Below are positions 45,822 through 57,093 of a stretch of DNA of 64,000 nt, one piece after another (within the stretch, counting starts at the first letter, position 1; each line of letters begins with the position of its first letter). The notes under the pieces are model-generated. The model saw nothing but the letters and a program-made list of their open reading frames with translations. It was not told the DNA's origin and made no database searches. Where the stretch lies: the NCBI GenBank assembly GCA_025769875.1, contig JAGFNK010000262.1, positions 1-64,000 of the forward strand, read 5' to 3'. This stretch comes from Russula earlei (Eukaryota > Basidiomycota > Agaricomycetes > Russulales > Russulaceae). The position numbers and the translations under genes are program-made.

Positions 45822-46844
45822 AGGTCGCCTTGTAGGGGGGGGGGGGAGACCCGTCGATCCTAGGAAAGAGTTCGTGCCTGGAACAGAACACGTTCGAGGC
45901 GAGGCCAAGACGAGCGCGGATCCCAACACCGACAGACCGAACCACGTCCACGAAACGAGACGGAGGAGCCCAGCCCCCCCGACCGGTGTGGGCACGAAGA
46001 TCTCGATCCGGGTCGTTTTCGCATGCATGGCATGCAGAATGATGCCCTCGCCCTCGGGATGATGTTCTGAGGCAGGGACGGGGGGGGGGGGGGGAGGCAC
46101 CCTCCAGAGAGGTCCCCGAGTCGGCGCCCGCGCGTTTGACGGGGCGAGCGATAGGACGATAAGGCATGACGCCAAATGGGGCGGAAGAACGTCTGTGCCA
46201 GGAACCCGGTCGGCAGCGAAACGCCTTTTTTGGATCGAAAAGGCAGCTGTCGGGCTCTCGTGTGAATTTTCCTCATCGATCCTAGTGCGAGGCCTGATAG
46301 CATTGGATCTCGACTTGTCCCAGCTCAAACACGTCACGCACGCCACATCGACAAATGAACGGCATCCTGCCCTCCCAAAAAAAAAAAACGTGCCCCAGCT
46401 ATCGAATACAAACGGTATACGGGAACATTCTCCTATTCGAACAGACGCACTCCATGAATTCGTTACTTTGCTCTAACAACTAACGAGGAAGTAAGTGCAC
46501 GGGCCATCTGCGTGGCTTCACATGCTACCTATACCGGCCGCCTTTCCGCAACGTGACATGGACCTCGTTATGCCGTTTCTTTTTCTTCCGTCCAGGTGGA
46601 GAAGTATTCGTGGCCGGAGGAGGCGCCGCTGAAGCTGGAGGTGGAGATGGAAGAGCCCTGGTCGGAGGACCGTGGGTCACGGGGCTATACGCTATCTCTG
46701 GGCTTGGTGTTATCAGCTCTCGCGAGTGAGAGGAGGTACTCGATGTGTCAGCAACCAGCACTGGAACCGTTGACTGGATCAACCTTGCATAAAGAGTCCT
46801 ATTCGAATCTACGAGTATCGATGACCTGGAGAGGGAAAGATCAA
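45481..46844. other. Low-complexity intergenic DNA
   Basis: Contains a (GGCT)n array at about 45784-45818, G runs at about 45836-45847 and 46080-46093, and A runs. Overlapping minus-strand frames here (SQPASQPASQP) are translations of the simple repeat. No gene is supported. Confidence 0.5.
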
Positions 46845-48446
46845 TCACCAGCAGCAGATACGAGCACATATTCCGACGAACTCATTGAGCAATTGAAGCC
46901 CTATCGGCCCATCATCCAGTCTGACTTTGATGGCTTTCTCAGGCCCAGGGCTCAACTCGGACATGGGAGGACAGAGCGGAATGGAGAATGAGTCGTGAGG
47001 GTCGCCCTCTTCTGTCTCCGAAGTCCCCAAGATGACGAGGTTTGCGTTGACCGTGGTCGGCGGCGATTGATCACCCAATTCGAGCGATAGAAACCACCTG
47101 TTCTCGGATCGACCTTCCGGTGAGGTGTCGATTTTCGCAGAAAATGCGAGGATCCAGATCCTTCCTGGAAGAAGAGAACGAAAGCATGAGATAGGTGGTT
47201 GCCTCGATGCACATGCGAAAATAAACGCACCTGATGCGACAAACTCGACCGAAACGGATTGACAGACCCGCATGCGCAGTCGGAACCTTGGAATCTTGAT
47301 AGAGGCCACCCACGATCCCGTTCCATTTCGCTTCTCCTCGACGTCAACGCGATCCTCTTCGTTTGCGGGACCAAGCAATAACGCGTCCCTCGTAGAAATA
47401 TGCGAGAGCTGGGGGATGGACCGGAACAAGCGCTGGAGGAGCGTGTTATCGGATGCCATCATGCACGCCACACGGATTGCTGTGATGGTGGCTGGGCTGA
47501 AAGGCCGGCAGGCCTTCAACAAGGCGAACACGAGCGAGTCGGGCGCCATCCCGCTGCTTTCGGACGCTACCGCTCTGTTTACGATGGCCCAATAGATGGG
47601 CGGGTATCCTTCAATCAACATTTCCTGCAAGACGGTGGAGAGGTCAAGGCCCTCGCCCTCACATGCTTGAGCGCACGCCGAGAGGATGGCGTCCCTTTCA
47701 TGATCGGGTGGCAATCGGCCCCGGAGCAGCTCCACTACGAAGGTCCGGACGTTCTCCTTCGTCATGTCTTGCGCCGAAGTTTGACGGGCGATCGCTTCCC
47801 GCTCTCTGTCCTGAGCCGCGCGACTTGCTTTCTCCTCGGCGGTCAGTTGTTTTCTCTCCTCTGCGACTTCCCGGGCTGCAGCCTCCGCGATCTGGGCCGT
47901 CGCTTGGCGAGCCCTGGACAACCCGAGTACGGCGAACGGACGGAACCGGCGATGTGGCGGGATGGGGTCGACTGCGGGAAGGAAAGTGGGTGGTTCGGAA
48001 TGCAGGGCATGATGCATATCGGTATGGGGAGATGGCTGCTGCATGTGTTGTAGCGTCACGGCGGCCGTCGGTCTGTAAGAGGACTGTAGTATCGATAAAT
48101 AGGTAGGGACAGGGGCAGGGGCGGCGGCGGCGGCAGACGTGGACTGCGAAGGGTGGCGTTGGATTTCAGGAACGGGGAGTTGGACCAACGACGAAGAACG
48201 TCGCCGACTCGAATGTGCAACTTCCTCCCTATCAGCCACTGGCGGAGGAGAGGGTGTCCGTGGAAGTGGGGGGGATGGCCTTGCCCTGCGCGGAGAGGAA
48301 TTTCTTGGGTGACGAGAGTGCGCAATGTACGGAGATTGCAATCGCAAACGATGTTGATCTTCTGGCGACAACTTGATAGACAGCTTTTGATGGTAGGGGG
48401 GCGGCGGCGGGGGCGGGAACGAGGGCTTCCGAGAGAGGGGTATCAT
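46845..48446 (-). CDS. Uncharacterised protein, paralog A of a tandem pair
   Basis: Exons 48446-47231 and 47164-46845, joined across a 66-nt GTGCGT...TTCCAG intron, give 511 residues. Layout: a Pro/Ser-rich disordered N-terminus (about 1-170), a charged coiled coil (AAREVAEERKQLTAEEKASR), a helical domain (DAILSACAQACEGEGLDLST, EGYPPIYWAIVNRAV; faintly ankyrin-like), then a beta-rich C-terminal domain (VASIKIPRFRLRMRVCQSV, RWFLSLELGDQSPPTTVNAN, DDGPIGLQLLNEFV). I recognise no named family. The neighbour at 50217-52197 has the same domain order and the intron at the same site, so the family is real even if the function is unknown. No signal peptide or membrane span. Confidence 0.72.
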   Translation of the reverse strand: MIPLSRKPSFPPPPPPPYHQKLSIKLSPEDQHRLRLQSPYIAHSRHPRNSSPRRARPSPPLPRTPSPPPVADREEVAHSSRRRSSSLVQLPVPEIQRHPSQSTSAAAAAPAPVPTYLSILQSSYRPTAAVTLQHMQQPSPHTDMHHALHSEPPTFLPAVDPIPPHRRFRPFAVLGLSRARQATAQIAEAAAREVAEERKQLTAEEKASRAAQDREREAIARQTSAQDMTKENVRTFVVELLRGRLPPDHERDAILSACAQACEGEGLDLSTVLQEMLIEGYPPIYWAIVNRAVASESSGMAPDSLVFALLKACRPFSPATITAIRVACMMASDNTLLQRLFRSIPQLSHISTRDALLLGPANEEDRVDVEEKRNGTGSWVASIKIPRFRLRMRVCQSVSVEFVASGAFIFACASRQPPISCFRSLLPGRIWILAFSAKIDTSPEGRSENRWFLSLELGDQSPPTTVNANLVILGTSETEEGDPHDSFSIPLCPPMSELSPGPEKAIKVRLDDGPIGLQLLNEFVGICARICCW

Positions 48447-50216
48447 GGGGGAGGAGCACGTTCTCCCAGCAGGAAAAAGGGGATATGAGTTTGGATATAA
48501 CGCGTGTAGTTATATGTCCCTTGTGTTCGATGTACCTGTCTGACAGCGCTCCTGGAGAGGGGGGATCCTGGCCCATTCCCACCCACATAGGCGTATAAAT
48601 GGATTAGGACCAAGACCGTTCCGGGCGTGAGCTGAGCACCGGATTTGCCCTTACTAAAGTTCTATTTCCTAGAATAGCGAAACCACCACGATGATAGCGC
48701 GAGTGCACGGACCCCAGGGCGCTGCCTCCATGATGTAAGTGGAAGCTGGCGACGATTCGAGAACCAGAGAATGTTGTATAGAAAGAGAGAGATGCCCTGA
48801 GGCGGTCATGACTCGGACATAACAGTGGTTGCGTTGCCATGGTCGTACATTTATTATTATTATTATCATTACATGTTTTCTCCAAAATATAAGACATGGA
48901 GAACGCTAATCCCTTTTTGGGGTCAACGCCGCATTTCACCGTGACGTAAATGACGATAATATCCGTGATAGACCTTTTGATATGATATGATAACCATACA
49001 AAATAAGTTAGTCGCGAGCAATGCGATAATTATGCAAACAAAATCCAACCTCATACTCCGACTACTGTCAACACAGTCCTTTCCCCTTCACTTCTCTCTA
49101 AAACTCCAGGAGGAGGTCGTGCGTGATGGTTCGCTCTTGCCGTTGCTCCGGAGCTTCCCGCTCGCGAATTGGGAGCGGATTCGTGCATCCGGTGCAGGAA
49201 GAGCTACGGGGCTTCGATCAAAGCCGGTGACATGTTATAGTTGTGTTGATTGACTCTCTCTTCGAAATGCTACTACGCCGTCAATTCGCCCGCGGATTGG
49301 CTCTAGCCGACCGTTGATCCTGATTGCTTTGCTACAGAGCCAGCACATCTATGGGATCGCACAGCTGCAGAAGGGGCCGTGTAATCATTTTTTACGACTG
49401 GCAAGATTCTCGATTTGAGGAAAAACACCCGGCGACGTTGTGGTGTCAGCATCCGGTCGTGCGTTGAATTGGTCAGCCTCTGGCGTGGACCTCGACAACA
49501 CACTGGGGAACCGGCACGGTACGGAGATATGCCAATTACCGACGGCGTCTGCGACCGCGAGCCATCTGCCTTCCTGCGGCTTATCTCCCCCCTTCCATTT
49601 TACAGTATGGATTCTCAATCGACGACTCACGGAACAACAACAACTACAAGGGACACGTGGTGGCAGTCAAGGTGATATGATTGATATCGATAGAGGTCGT
49701 CGCCTGACCTGCAGGGACGGGGTTTGATGGGAGCGCAGGCGTCGCAGTGACCATGAGTGACGATATCGATTGCCCGCAGTGTACGGAATAGGACGAGTCT
49801 TTTGACCGTGCCAATCAGCCAAATAAATTGAGTGTCATACAGCAGGCAATGCAGGCGGCGTCGGTGGTTCTGTGTATGTCTGTCATTGCTCGGACTGCCA
49901 CAACGATCACCCCTCTATCCCCGGGCATTGTTTCCCACGGCCTGTGCCGTTTTCCGCTTTGCACCCCCGTCTTGTCAGGACTTCGGCCGATTAGTATCAT
50001 ATGCAACGGCATGCGGTATTGCGAACGTGAACGGTGGGGAGGGGTGACGCGTCGAAAGGAAATCGTCGTTGCTGTGTCCAAGGACAGAACCATCAAGATG
50101 CGCGCAATGAACATGCCCTTTTGGCGACGGAGTTGCAGAAACCGAATCGTGGCTATGTTATGAAGAGGGCATCCAAACGACCCCATCCCCTCTCCCGAAG
50201 GACAAAAAAAAAATCG
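48447..50216. other. Intergenic, no gene recognised
   Basis: AT/TTA-rich near 48850-48870. Several short ORFs on both strands lack splice or family support. A poly-A run lies near 50204. It presumably holds the promoter of paralog A and the terminator of paralog B. Confidence 0.4.
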
Positions 50217-52197
50217 TCAACGCCCCAAGGTTCTACGGAGGCGGACTCCCCCGCCGCTTAGCGGTAGCGGCCACCTTTGCGTAGCGTCGTGTAAACTGGC
50301 TTGCTTGGTTCTTCTGCCTGGTCGCGCGTCACCGCGTCTGCCGGCCACAGGGGAGGGAGGTTCAGATGTTACGCTACTACCTCGGGTGTCCACTCGCGAA
50401 GACAGTTGGCTCCAAGTGTCGGAATTATTGAGGCTGAGGGAGGGGGCGGATGCGAACATAGGTTGCATTAACTTGACGTTGAGTTCGGCGTGGAGAGTTT
50501 CATCAACGTCGGTGAGGGCGGTCGACCTATGGAATGAGGTGTCAATGACGGCGGAAAAGGAAAAAGAGCACGGTTTCACGAACTCGTTGAGCCAATGATG
50601 ACGCATGGGCCCTTCGTCCAGTCGCGCCCTGATCGCATGTTCTGGACCTGGTTGAAGCAGGCTCCCTCCACGGCCAACAGAGGTGGTAAGGGTGGACACA
50701 TTGCTCTCGGAATCACCGTCAGATGGTTGAGACTGTCGGGAGATGATAAGCTCCGCGTCCACCCACGTCGGGGTGGAATGATGGGCCAGTTCGAGGGAGA
50801 ACCACCACCTTGGTTCAGAAGGACCTTCTGGCCCACGTCCAGCGGTCAACGTGAACGCGGCCGTCCAAATCCGCTCTGCGTTCATGAAAGTCAGCGCTAC
50901 GCTGTTTCCCTTTCCCTGGGAAGGGCATACCACGTGTCACGAACTCGACTTTGACGACCTTGGAAACCTTCATCCGGATCCGAAATCGCCGGATTTTGAT
51001 GTAGGCAGTGAATGCGACCGAACCGTCCCGCGTCTCTTCCACGTCGACGATGTCCCCTGCACCCGAGGGACCCAAGAGTAAAGCATCACTAACGGAAAGC
51101 GGAGAAAGCCCCGGAAATTGCCCAAACAAGTGTTGCAGGAGAGCATTGTTAGACGTCAACGTACAGGCGGCCCGAACAGCGTCCATCGTAGTCTCATTTA
51201 ATGGCCCACAAGCATTCAGGAGGGCGGCTATGAGGGCGTCATCGGCATCTGACGGCGAGGACCTGTTGAGGATAGCCCAATAGACCGGGGTTTGTCCCTC
51301 GACGATTGGTTCCTGTAAGACGGCGGAGAGGTCCAGGCCGCCGTTCCGGCAAGCTTGGGCACACTCGGAAAAGACTGCGATGCAGTCCTCCTCAGAGGCA
51401 TGACGACTCACGAGCAAAGGCTGGATGCAGGAACCGACCCTCTTCCTCGCCTTTGCCTGCGCTGCGGCCCTGCGCGCCTCGTTCTCCTCTCTTTCTCTCG
51501 CGGCTTGCTCCAAAGCCCGCCTCGCGGCTTGCTCTTCCGCGGTTCTCAATCTCACTTCCTCGGCGACTCTCTGGGCTGCCTGGTTTGTGATTTGGGCCGT
51601 CGCTCTGGGCAATCTCAGGGCGGAGAAGGGACGGAACACCGAACGAGACCTGGCAGTCTTAGCAGCTGGGGGCACGGAAAGGAGCCGTGACGGGGAGTCG
51701 GCAGGGGACTGCGGTGTTAGTGGGGAGGTACGAGACGAAGAAGGGGACGGAGTAGGGGGCGATTGGGAATGCGGCGTTAGGGAGTCGGATGATTCCAACT
51801 GGCTAGGACCTGTCATACCAGTGGCTCTCTCTGCGGGGATTTCGATTATCGGAGGGTTGGGCAAGCGTCGAGAGGTGCCTTCATGAGGAGGCCTGAGCTG
51901 ATGAGGCATCGGGGTCGCGGCGCGAGAAGAGAATTGGGATGGTAGAGGAGAGTTTCCAGAACTCGATAGGCCATCGTAGGGAGGTGGCATGGAGGAGTGC
52001 CGCGTGGACGACGGTTTGGAGTACGACAGGTATTCTGTTTGTGTTGAGAACGACGAGTGTTCTGGCGTGACAGAATCGTCGGTGTCCAGCCCAAATTGAA
52101 ATTCTTGGCCGCGTTCCAGGGGCATCATCTCCTTGAAGGTCTTCGTTAGTCGTTTGGAACGCAGTGGAACAACGAACATACTCAGGGCTCTGCTCAA
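50217..52197 (-). CDS. Uncharacterised protein, paralog B of a tandem pair
   Basis: Exons 52197-50931 and 50875-50217 (55-nt intron, GTATGC...AACGCAG) give 641 residues. Domain order matches paralog A: Ser/Pro-rich leader, RFRPFSALRLPRA-type motif before a long Arg/Glu/Ala coiled coil (EEQAARRALEQAAREREENE), helical part (CIAVFSECAQACRNGGLDLS, EGQTPVYWAILNRSS), then the beta-rich domain (FTAYIKIRRFRIRMKVSKV, RWWFSLELAHHSTPTWVDAE, LDEGPMRHHWLNEF). It has about 130 extra C-terminal residues beyond LNEF, with Ser/Arg-rich sequence, which could instead be an unspliced intron plus tail. The function is unknown. Confidence 0.72.
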
Positions 52198-53487
52198 TCA
52201 CCCAGGCCGGGTTCAAAAATTTATCGTTAGGGGAAATCGCAGACGAATCCTTTTATTAAGGGCTACGAGTCCCACGCCGGATCCCCGCACGGTAATAGGC
52301 GATGGGCGGCTGCGATGTAGCGCTCCGTTAAGCCGGAGGCGGGGTACTCGCAGCACGGAAAAGATAATAGTTGACTCATCGAGTTTTGTCGCATGCTGAT
52401 GGCAGCGGAGGTAGAGTTGGCGGTGTATCCGCTTCCGAACGAACAGAACAGGACGCTGCGCTGCGGGTGCAAGCCATAATTATATCAGAATGGGTCGCAG
52501 TCGCCGGGATCCTTTTTGTCCCTCAACCCATCACTCGCACGGGGATCAAAAAATGCCCCCAATGGTGGCTTTCTCCTCCACAGACATCATCACCTGGGCT
52601 CCTCGACAGCTTACATCTCAGGAAATGCCTGGGAATGACAGGGGACAACGAGGCAGGCACGAGATAAGAGAGGCAATACAGGCACCGCCGTCACTCTCTA
52701 CCGTCCCTTTTTGACGTGACATTGACATCGACGGGACGGTCTCTCAGGGTTGCTTGCAGCGAAAAGGTCGCAATATTTTTCCCGAAAGCTGAGCTGTGTT
52801 CCCTTTAGAGCCGTGGTCGCTATCCTTATCAACACGTCACTCACTGACCGCACATCAAAGACTCGCAGCGCACTCCAGCGCCCGTCAGGGTTTTCCTTAG
52901 GTCCCGTTCCTAAAAATAATTGCGACCCTTGCGTTATCGTCCTTCGCTCCCCACTGGTGCCACGGCCACTACCGACCGTCTTGAATCTATCTACTCCGGC
53001 GGGCTCTGGGCTCTTTTACTTCATGGTCACGATTGTTCCTTCTGGTCACCCAATCGACTTTCCTTCAGAACATGCAGAGCGGCCCCGAGAACTGGGGAGG
53101 TCAGTCGTCTGGAAATGCGAGTCTGCCCACGATGGACAGCAATACATAAGAATTTTCATTCGGGTAGTTATCGACCGTTCTCTCCCACTATTTATTTCTC
53201 TTCCAGTTGCCCAATCTATGGCTATGCCTCGGGCAACTTCCTGAAGGTTTGGACTATCGTTATCATTTGCAACGGGAGTTTACGCTCCGCTTTCGACAAT
53301 TTCTTAATGGTACATTTCAGTGCTTTGATATGATTCGTTTTACTCAGAAAGAGCGACTCAAACGTCGAGGCAGGTGATTTTGTCCATATCTCAGCCTCAG
53401 TTTTTCCCCGGAGTTATCACCTGCTGAGCCGGAATACTGTCATAGTTATGCAGTATCAGATTCTTGCCGAATACCGATGTTGCAGCG
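52198..53487. other. Intergenic, no gene recognised
   Basis: Several overlapping short frames, none with recognisable motifs. Nothing I can support as a gene. Confidence 0.4.
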
Positions 53488-54896
53488 CTATGGCCCTATC
53501 ACGTAGTGAATACGCCACTCACCACAGTGGATTAAGGGTGTACGTACGACGATTGTGTGAGGGAAACCAATATCGAATGGCCTGACGCCATCAATGCGAC
53601 TGATTTGTTCGGGAGAGAGAGATATGTCCAGCGCTTGGATATTCTGCTTGAGATGCTCGACCTTCCGCCCACCGACTATCGGGAAAACATATGGGGTCTT
53701 GTGAAGGAGGTACGCAATCGCGACTAGAGCACATGGGCTCAGCAGGGGCTCTCAGTTCCCAATCTTAGAGGGTGAACGGACCGGAAGTAACACTCTCTAC
53801 CCCGACCTCCTTTGCGACCTGCTCAAGTACGAGGCACACATTTCTCTCCTCCTCTGTGCGCTCCCAGTCGGGGCCCCGGATCATGCGGCCCTTTTCGCCA
53901 CTCTGGCGGCGGCGGGCTTCTTCCGCGTCTGAGCGGATTTTCCCGCCGCCAAGGACGTCCCATGGAGCAAGGGCAAGCCCCTCATAATAAGCCATTGGGA
54001 TAATATCGCGCTCGAACGAACGGTCGAGTACGCTCCATTTTCCCTGGTAGATCGAGAACGGAGTCTTTCCATGGTCCTTTGCATATTGGTTGGCCTTGGG
54101 CACAATCCATGCCGGTGTGTCTGAGATTCCCTGTCATAGGATGTGAGCAGCGTCAGCAGAGGAGAGAGGATCAGGAGAGCAGCGTACCAAGTAGAGCACC
54201 TTGCCTTGTACGACGAGGTTGTGAAGTGCATTCATGATCTCCTCGACCGAGGTGGTCCAGTCCCACCAGTGCACGTACAAGATGTCGATGTATGTCGTGC
54301 GCAGCTTCTTGAGCGAAGCCTCGACGGAGATCTGGAGGGATTTGGCGTTGTTTCCGGAGTAGTTTACCTTGTGAGTGACTTGATCCTGGCCGCGCTTGAA
54401 GTTTGTTGAATACTGCAGGACGCATTCATTGGTACGTCTTGCGGGAGGGCAATACGAGCGGTGTGGACTTGCCTTTGTTGCGATCACGAGTTGGTCTCGG
54501 ATGCCTCTTTTCTGGGCCCACTCGCCAATGAACTCTTCAGATGTTTCGTCCTGACTGAAGGCGAATGTTAGGGGGGTCTCGAGCGAAATCTCGTCACGCA
54601 AGGCGCACTAATTGTTCGCGGTGTCGATAAAGTTACCCTTTTGGGGTGCGTCAACTGGACGTCCATGCAAGAAATGAAAAAGTATGGCGTACACCGAGAT
54701 CGAAGTAGGCATCAAGGAGCTTGAAGGAGTTCTCCTTGTTCATGGAGCCCATGCCAAATTCGTGCCATTTGTCTCCGATGCTCATGGCTCCCAGCTGGAT
54801 TGGGGAGACACGGACACCCGACAAGGGAGAGAGGGTGCGATAACGAGCAAGCTTGGAGACGGGAGGCGGGGGAAGGGTCCACAATGATGTTGACAT
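53488..54896 (-). CDS. Aldo/keto reductase of the AAD / norsolorinic-acid-reductase type
   Basis: Exons 54896-54695, 54654-54609, 54554-54473, 54412-54188, 54130-53782 and 53723-53488 total 1140 nt, 379 residues, the usual size. Motifs: [26 protein letters not shown] (catalytic Asp; Tyr rebuilt across a splice), [12 protein letters not shown] (Lys), [20 protein letters not shown] (His), [53 protein letters not shown]. Such enzymes reduce aryl aldehydes or polyketide ketones with NADPH. The third intron is GC-AG (AAG|GCAAGT). The extreme C-terminus after [10 protein letters not shown] may use a further splice, since family members usually continue. The substrate is not predictable. Its closest neighbours are an HAD protein and a P450. 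Confidence 0.9.
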
Positions 54897-54905
54897 TGTA
54901 TTAGC

Positions 54906-55295
54906 TCAGAAGGCGAGAGGTGAACAAGGAAGGGGATGGATTGAGGATGGAGCCGCCGAGGAGGTATTTGTAACATGGTAGCCACAGCTAGGATGGGCAA
55001 GTGGTGCTGGTGCGGGGGTTGATCGGGTCAGACATGAGAAGCGTTGGCGCATGACCTGTTCGAATGATGTACCGAACAGTGAGAACGCCCGTGACTGTGA
55101 GCTTCCGGTGATCGTCTGCCAGCACAGCGCGACGACAGCGACAGCAAGCAGCGACCCGAACGACCCGAACAGTTTCCGGCGTTGAGTTGGCACACGTGAT
55201 CGCGAGCTAGCAGGCTCATCGCTTGCATGGTGATGATATTCACCCTCACTTGGCCTTGCAGCTGCCAGGGCCCATCGTTGCAGCGACGTCACCAC
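54906..55295 (-). CDS. Possible small single-span membrane protein
   Basis: An intronless 129-residue frame has a polar N-terminus, a hydrophobic segment (SFGSLLAVAVVALCWQTI) and a Ser/Pro-rich C-terminus. It lies ten bases upstream of the AAD-type reductase start on the same strand, an unusually close spacing for independent fungal genes, so it may instead be reductase 5' leader sequence. No family is recognised. Confidence 0.25.
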   Translation of the reverse strand: MVTSLQRWALAAARPSEGEYHHHASDEPASSRSRVPTQRRKLFGSFGSLLAVAVVALCWQTITGSSQSRAFSLFGTSFEQVMRQRFSCLTRSTPAPAPLAHPSCGYHVTNTSSAAPSSIHPLPCSPLAF

Positions 55296-55620
55296 CGTCT
55301 GGTCTGCTTTCGTAACGATACTGGAACAAGACTTGCACAGTCATGCCAGAGCTAGAATACAAGATTTCGATTGTACCATTGTGGCCAACATATCATCGTG
55401 GTTGATTCCCGCTTGGTACCCGCCCACGGACTTGGCACTGTTCGAATTTCGACTTTTCAGCTGTTTTCCTCCGGCATGTTTGTAATGTCAATCCAGCCCA
55501 TGAGCAGCCCATACCCTGCTTCTGCTATCTAATACACCGTCCTTGCTGTTTCCTCCGCGCCCCACACCATCGATATCTCATTATCCGTGCATTCTTAATT
55601 TCCTGCATCTCAATACTTTC

Positions 55621-56782
55621 ATGCAGCCGGTCATTAGCGTTACTGCTCCTACTCCCACAGATCTTACGCCGACCATCCATGGGCGCATATTCAAGACTAC
55701 AACGTTCTTCGCGGATGGAGCGCTATTCGCCATGGTAAATCAATCCCGCTCCGCATCCACTCGTCGCACGGAATCATTCCCGCGCAATCTAGGACGGGTC
55801 CCTGACAGACTCCATCGCGGCGATCGAAGTTGCACGGGGGAACGTGGCTCGCGAAATTGGGGAGGACCCCGCGCGAGAGATCGCGGCGACGCACGGCAAG
55901 TGCTCGATCGACAACCGCGCGCGCTTCAAGCCGCATCTCCGCCCGCACGAGCCATGCCCCGCAGTTGAAGAGTTCGAGCGCTCCCTCCTCTTTTCCGTCG
56001 ATGCGCACCGGCGTGCATGTGCGTCGGCCGGCCCTATGCCCTCGCTACGCCCGTCCGACACCGATGCCGTGACCGGCACCAACTCCAGCTCCGGTCCCTG
56101 CTCGCGCATGTCTTCTCTCGTGCCGAGCGTCGGGGTGTCGACGGAACGGCTCCTCGCCCGGCCTCACGCTGAGCTCGCAGATGCAGACGCGGACGCGGAC
56201 GAGCTCGCGGACGCTCTGAGCCCCGCGCCGGAGGGCAGATCGCGTGCGTGGGGACTCGAGGCGGACGGGGTGGACGGCGCCGTGCGCATCCTGCCGGGTG
56301 TCAAGGCCTTGCTCGAGTCGATCCCGACGGGCCGCTATGCCATCGCCACGTCGGGAACGAGGACGCACGGTTCGCTCCCCTCGCTGTCCCCGCAGCTCCG
56401 GCCGCAGTTAGGCTGATGGGCAATGTGTATTTGATTAGCGCATGGCCGACTTGCCCGAGTAGATATCATCCCGCCAAATGTGACGATCACGGTGGACGAC
56501 CGACGCCTCTGCTCTGGCGAGCCCGCGTTGGAGCCGTTCCTCCTCGCCGCTGAGCGCCTCGGCTACTCCGCCTCACGTTGCGTCGTCTTTGAGGACTCGC
56601 CGAGTGGCATCCGGGCTGGTGTCGCGGCCGGTGCCATAGTCATCGCTGCATGCACAAGGCACTCGCGCGAACAAATAGAACAGTGTGGTGCGCATCTCAT
56701 TGTGGAGAACTGGGAGGATGTACGCTGTGAGGAGATGGAGACGGAAGACGGGACCCGTTTGATGTTTACAGTCGAGCACTGA
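55621..56782 (+). CDS. HAD-superfamily phosphatase-like protein lacking the nucleophilic Asp
   Basis: Exons 55621-55734, 55793-56369 and 56439-56782 give 344 residues with in-phase GT-AG splices. The layout follows the fungal glycerol-3-phosphate/2-deoxyglucose-6-phosphate phosphatase group: FFADGALFAM|DGSLTDS (motif I), IATSGT (motif II), VVFEDSPSGIRAG (motif IV), and CGAHLIVENWED near the end. In active enzymes motif I is DxDGT; here the first, nucleophilic Asp is Ala (LFAMDGS), so catalysis by the usual route should be lost. An acidic, Ala/Asp-repeat insert (DADADADELADAL) of about 80 residues lies in the cap region. It is longer than typical relatives (about 240 aa). It may be a non-catalytic paralog. 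ATG 55621 opens the frame. Confidence 0.83.
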
Positions 56783-57093
56783 GTGCATGTCACGTCCTTG
56801 GACTGTTGGCGATACACTGAATTTGATCTCGACTTGGATCTGATCCTGAGTGACGTCTCCCAAGACGCCACTACTTGTTAGAAAGTTTATAGTTTATCCC
56901 AAGACCGATTGCTCAACTCTGATGCTCTATCCGTCCGTCATCATGCGAGTTTCTTCAGGGGAAATGCATGTGTGGCAAGAATTTTTGCGTTGCATAACAT
57001 TTCATTCCTTCATGCATCTTGCTTGTGAGGAAAGGAGTGACGGGTTGTATAAACCACACGTGTTTGCTTGTTGTCCGACACCGCGGATACGCC

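Noticed and set aside
45384..46346. 320-residue minus-strand ORF
   Set aside because: It runs through the (GGCT)n array and homopolymers, giving SQPASQP repeats; no family match, and overlapping frames are equally open.
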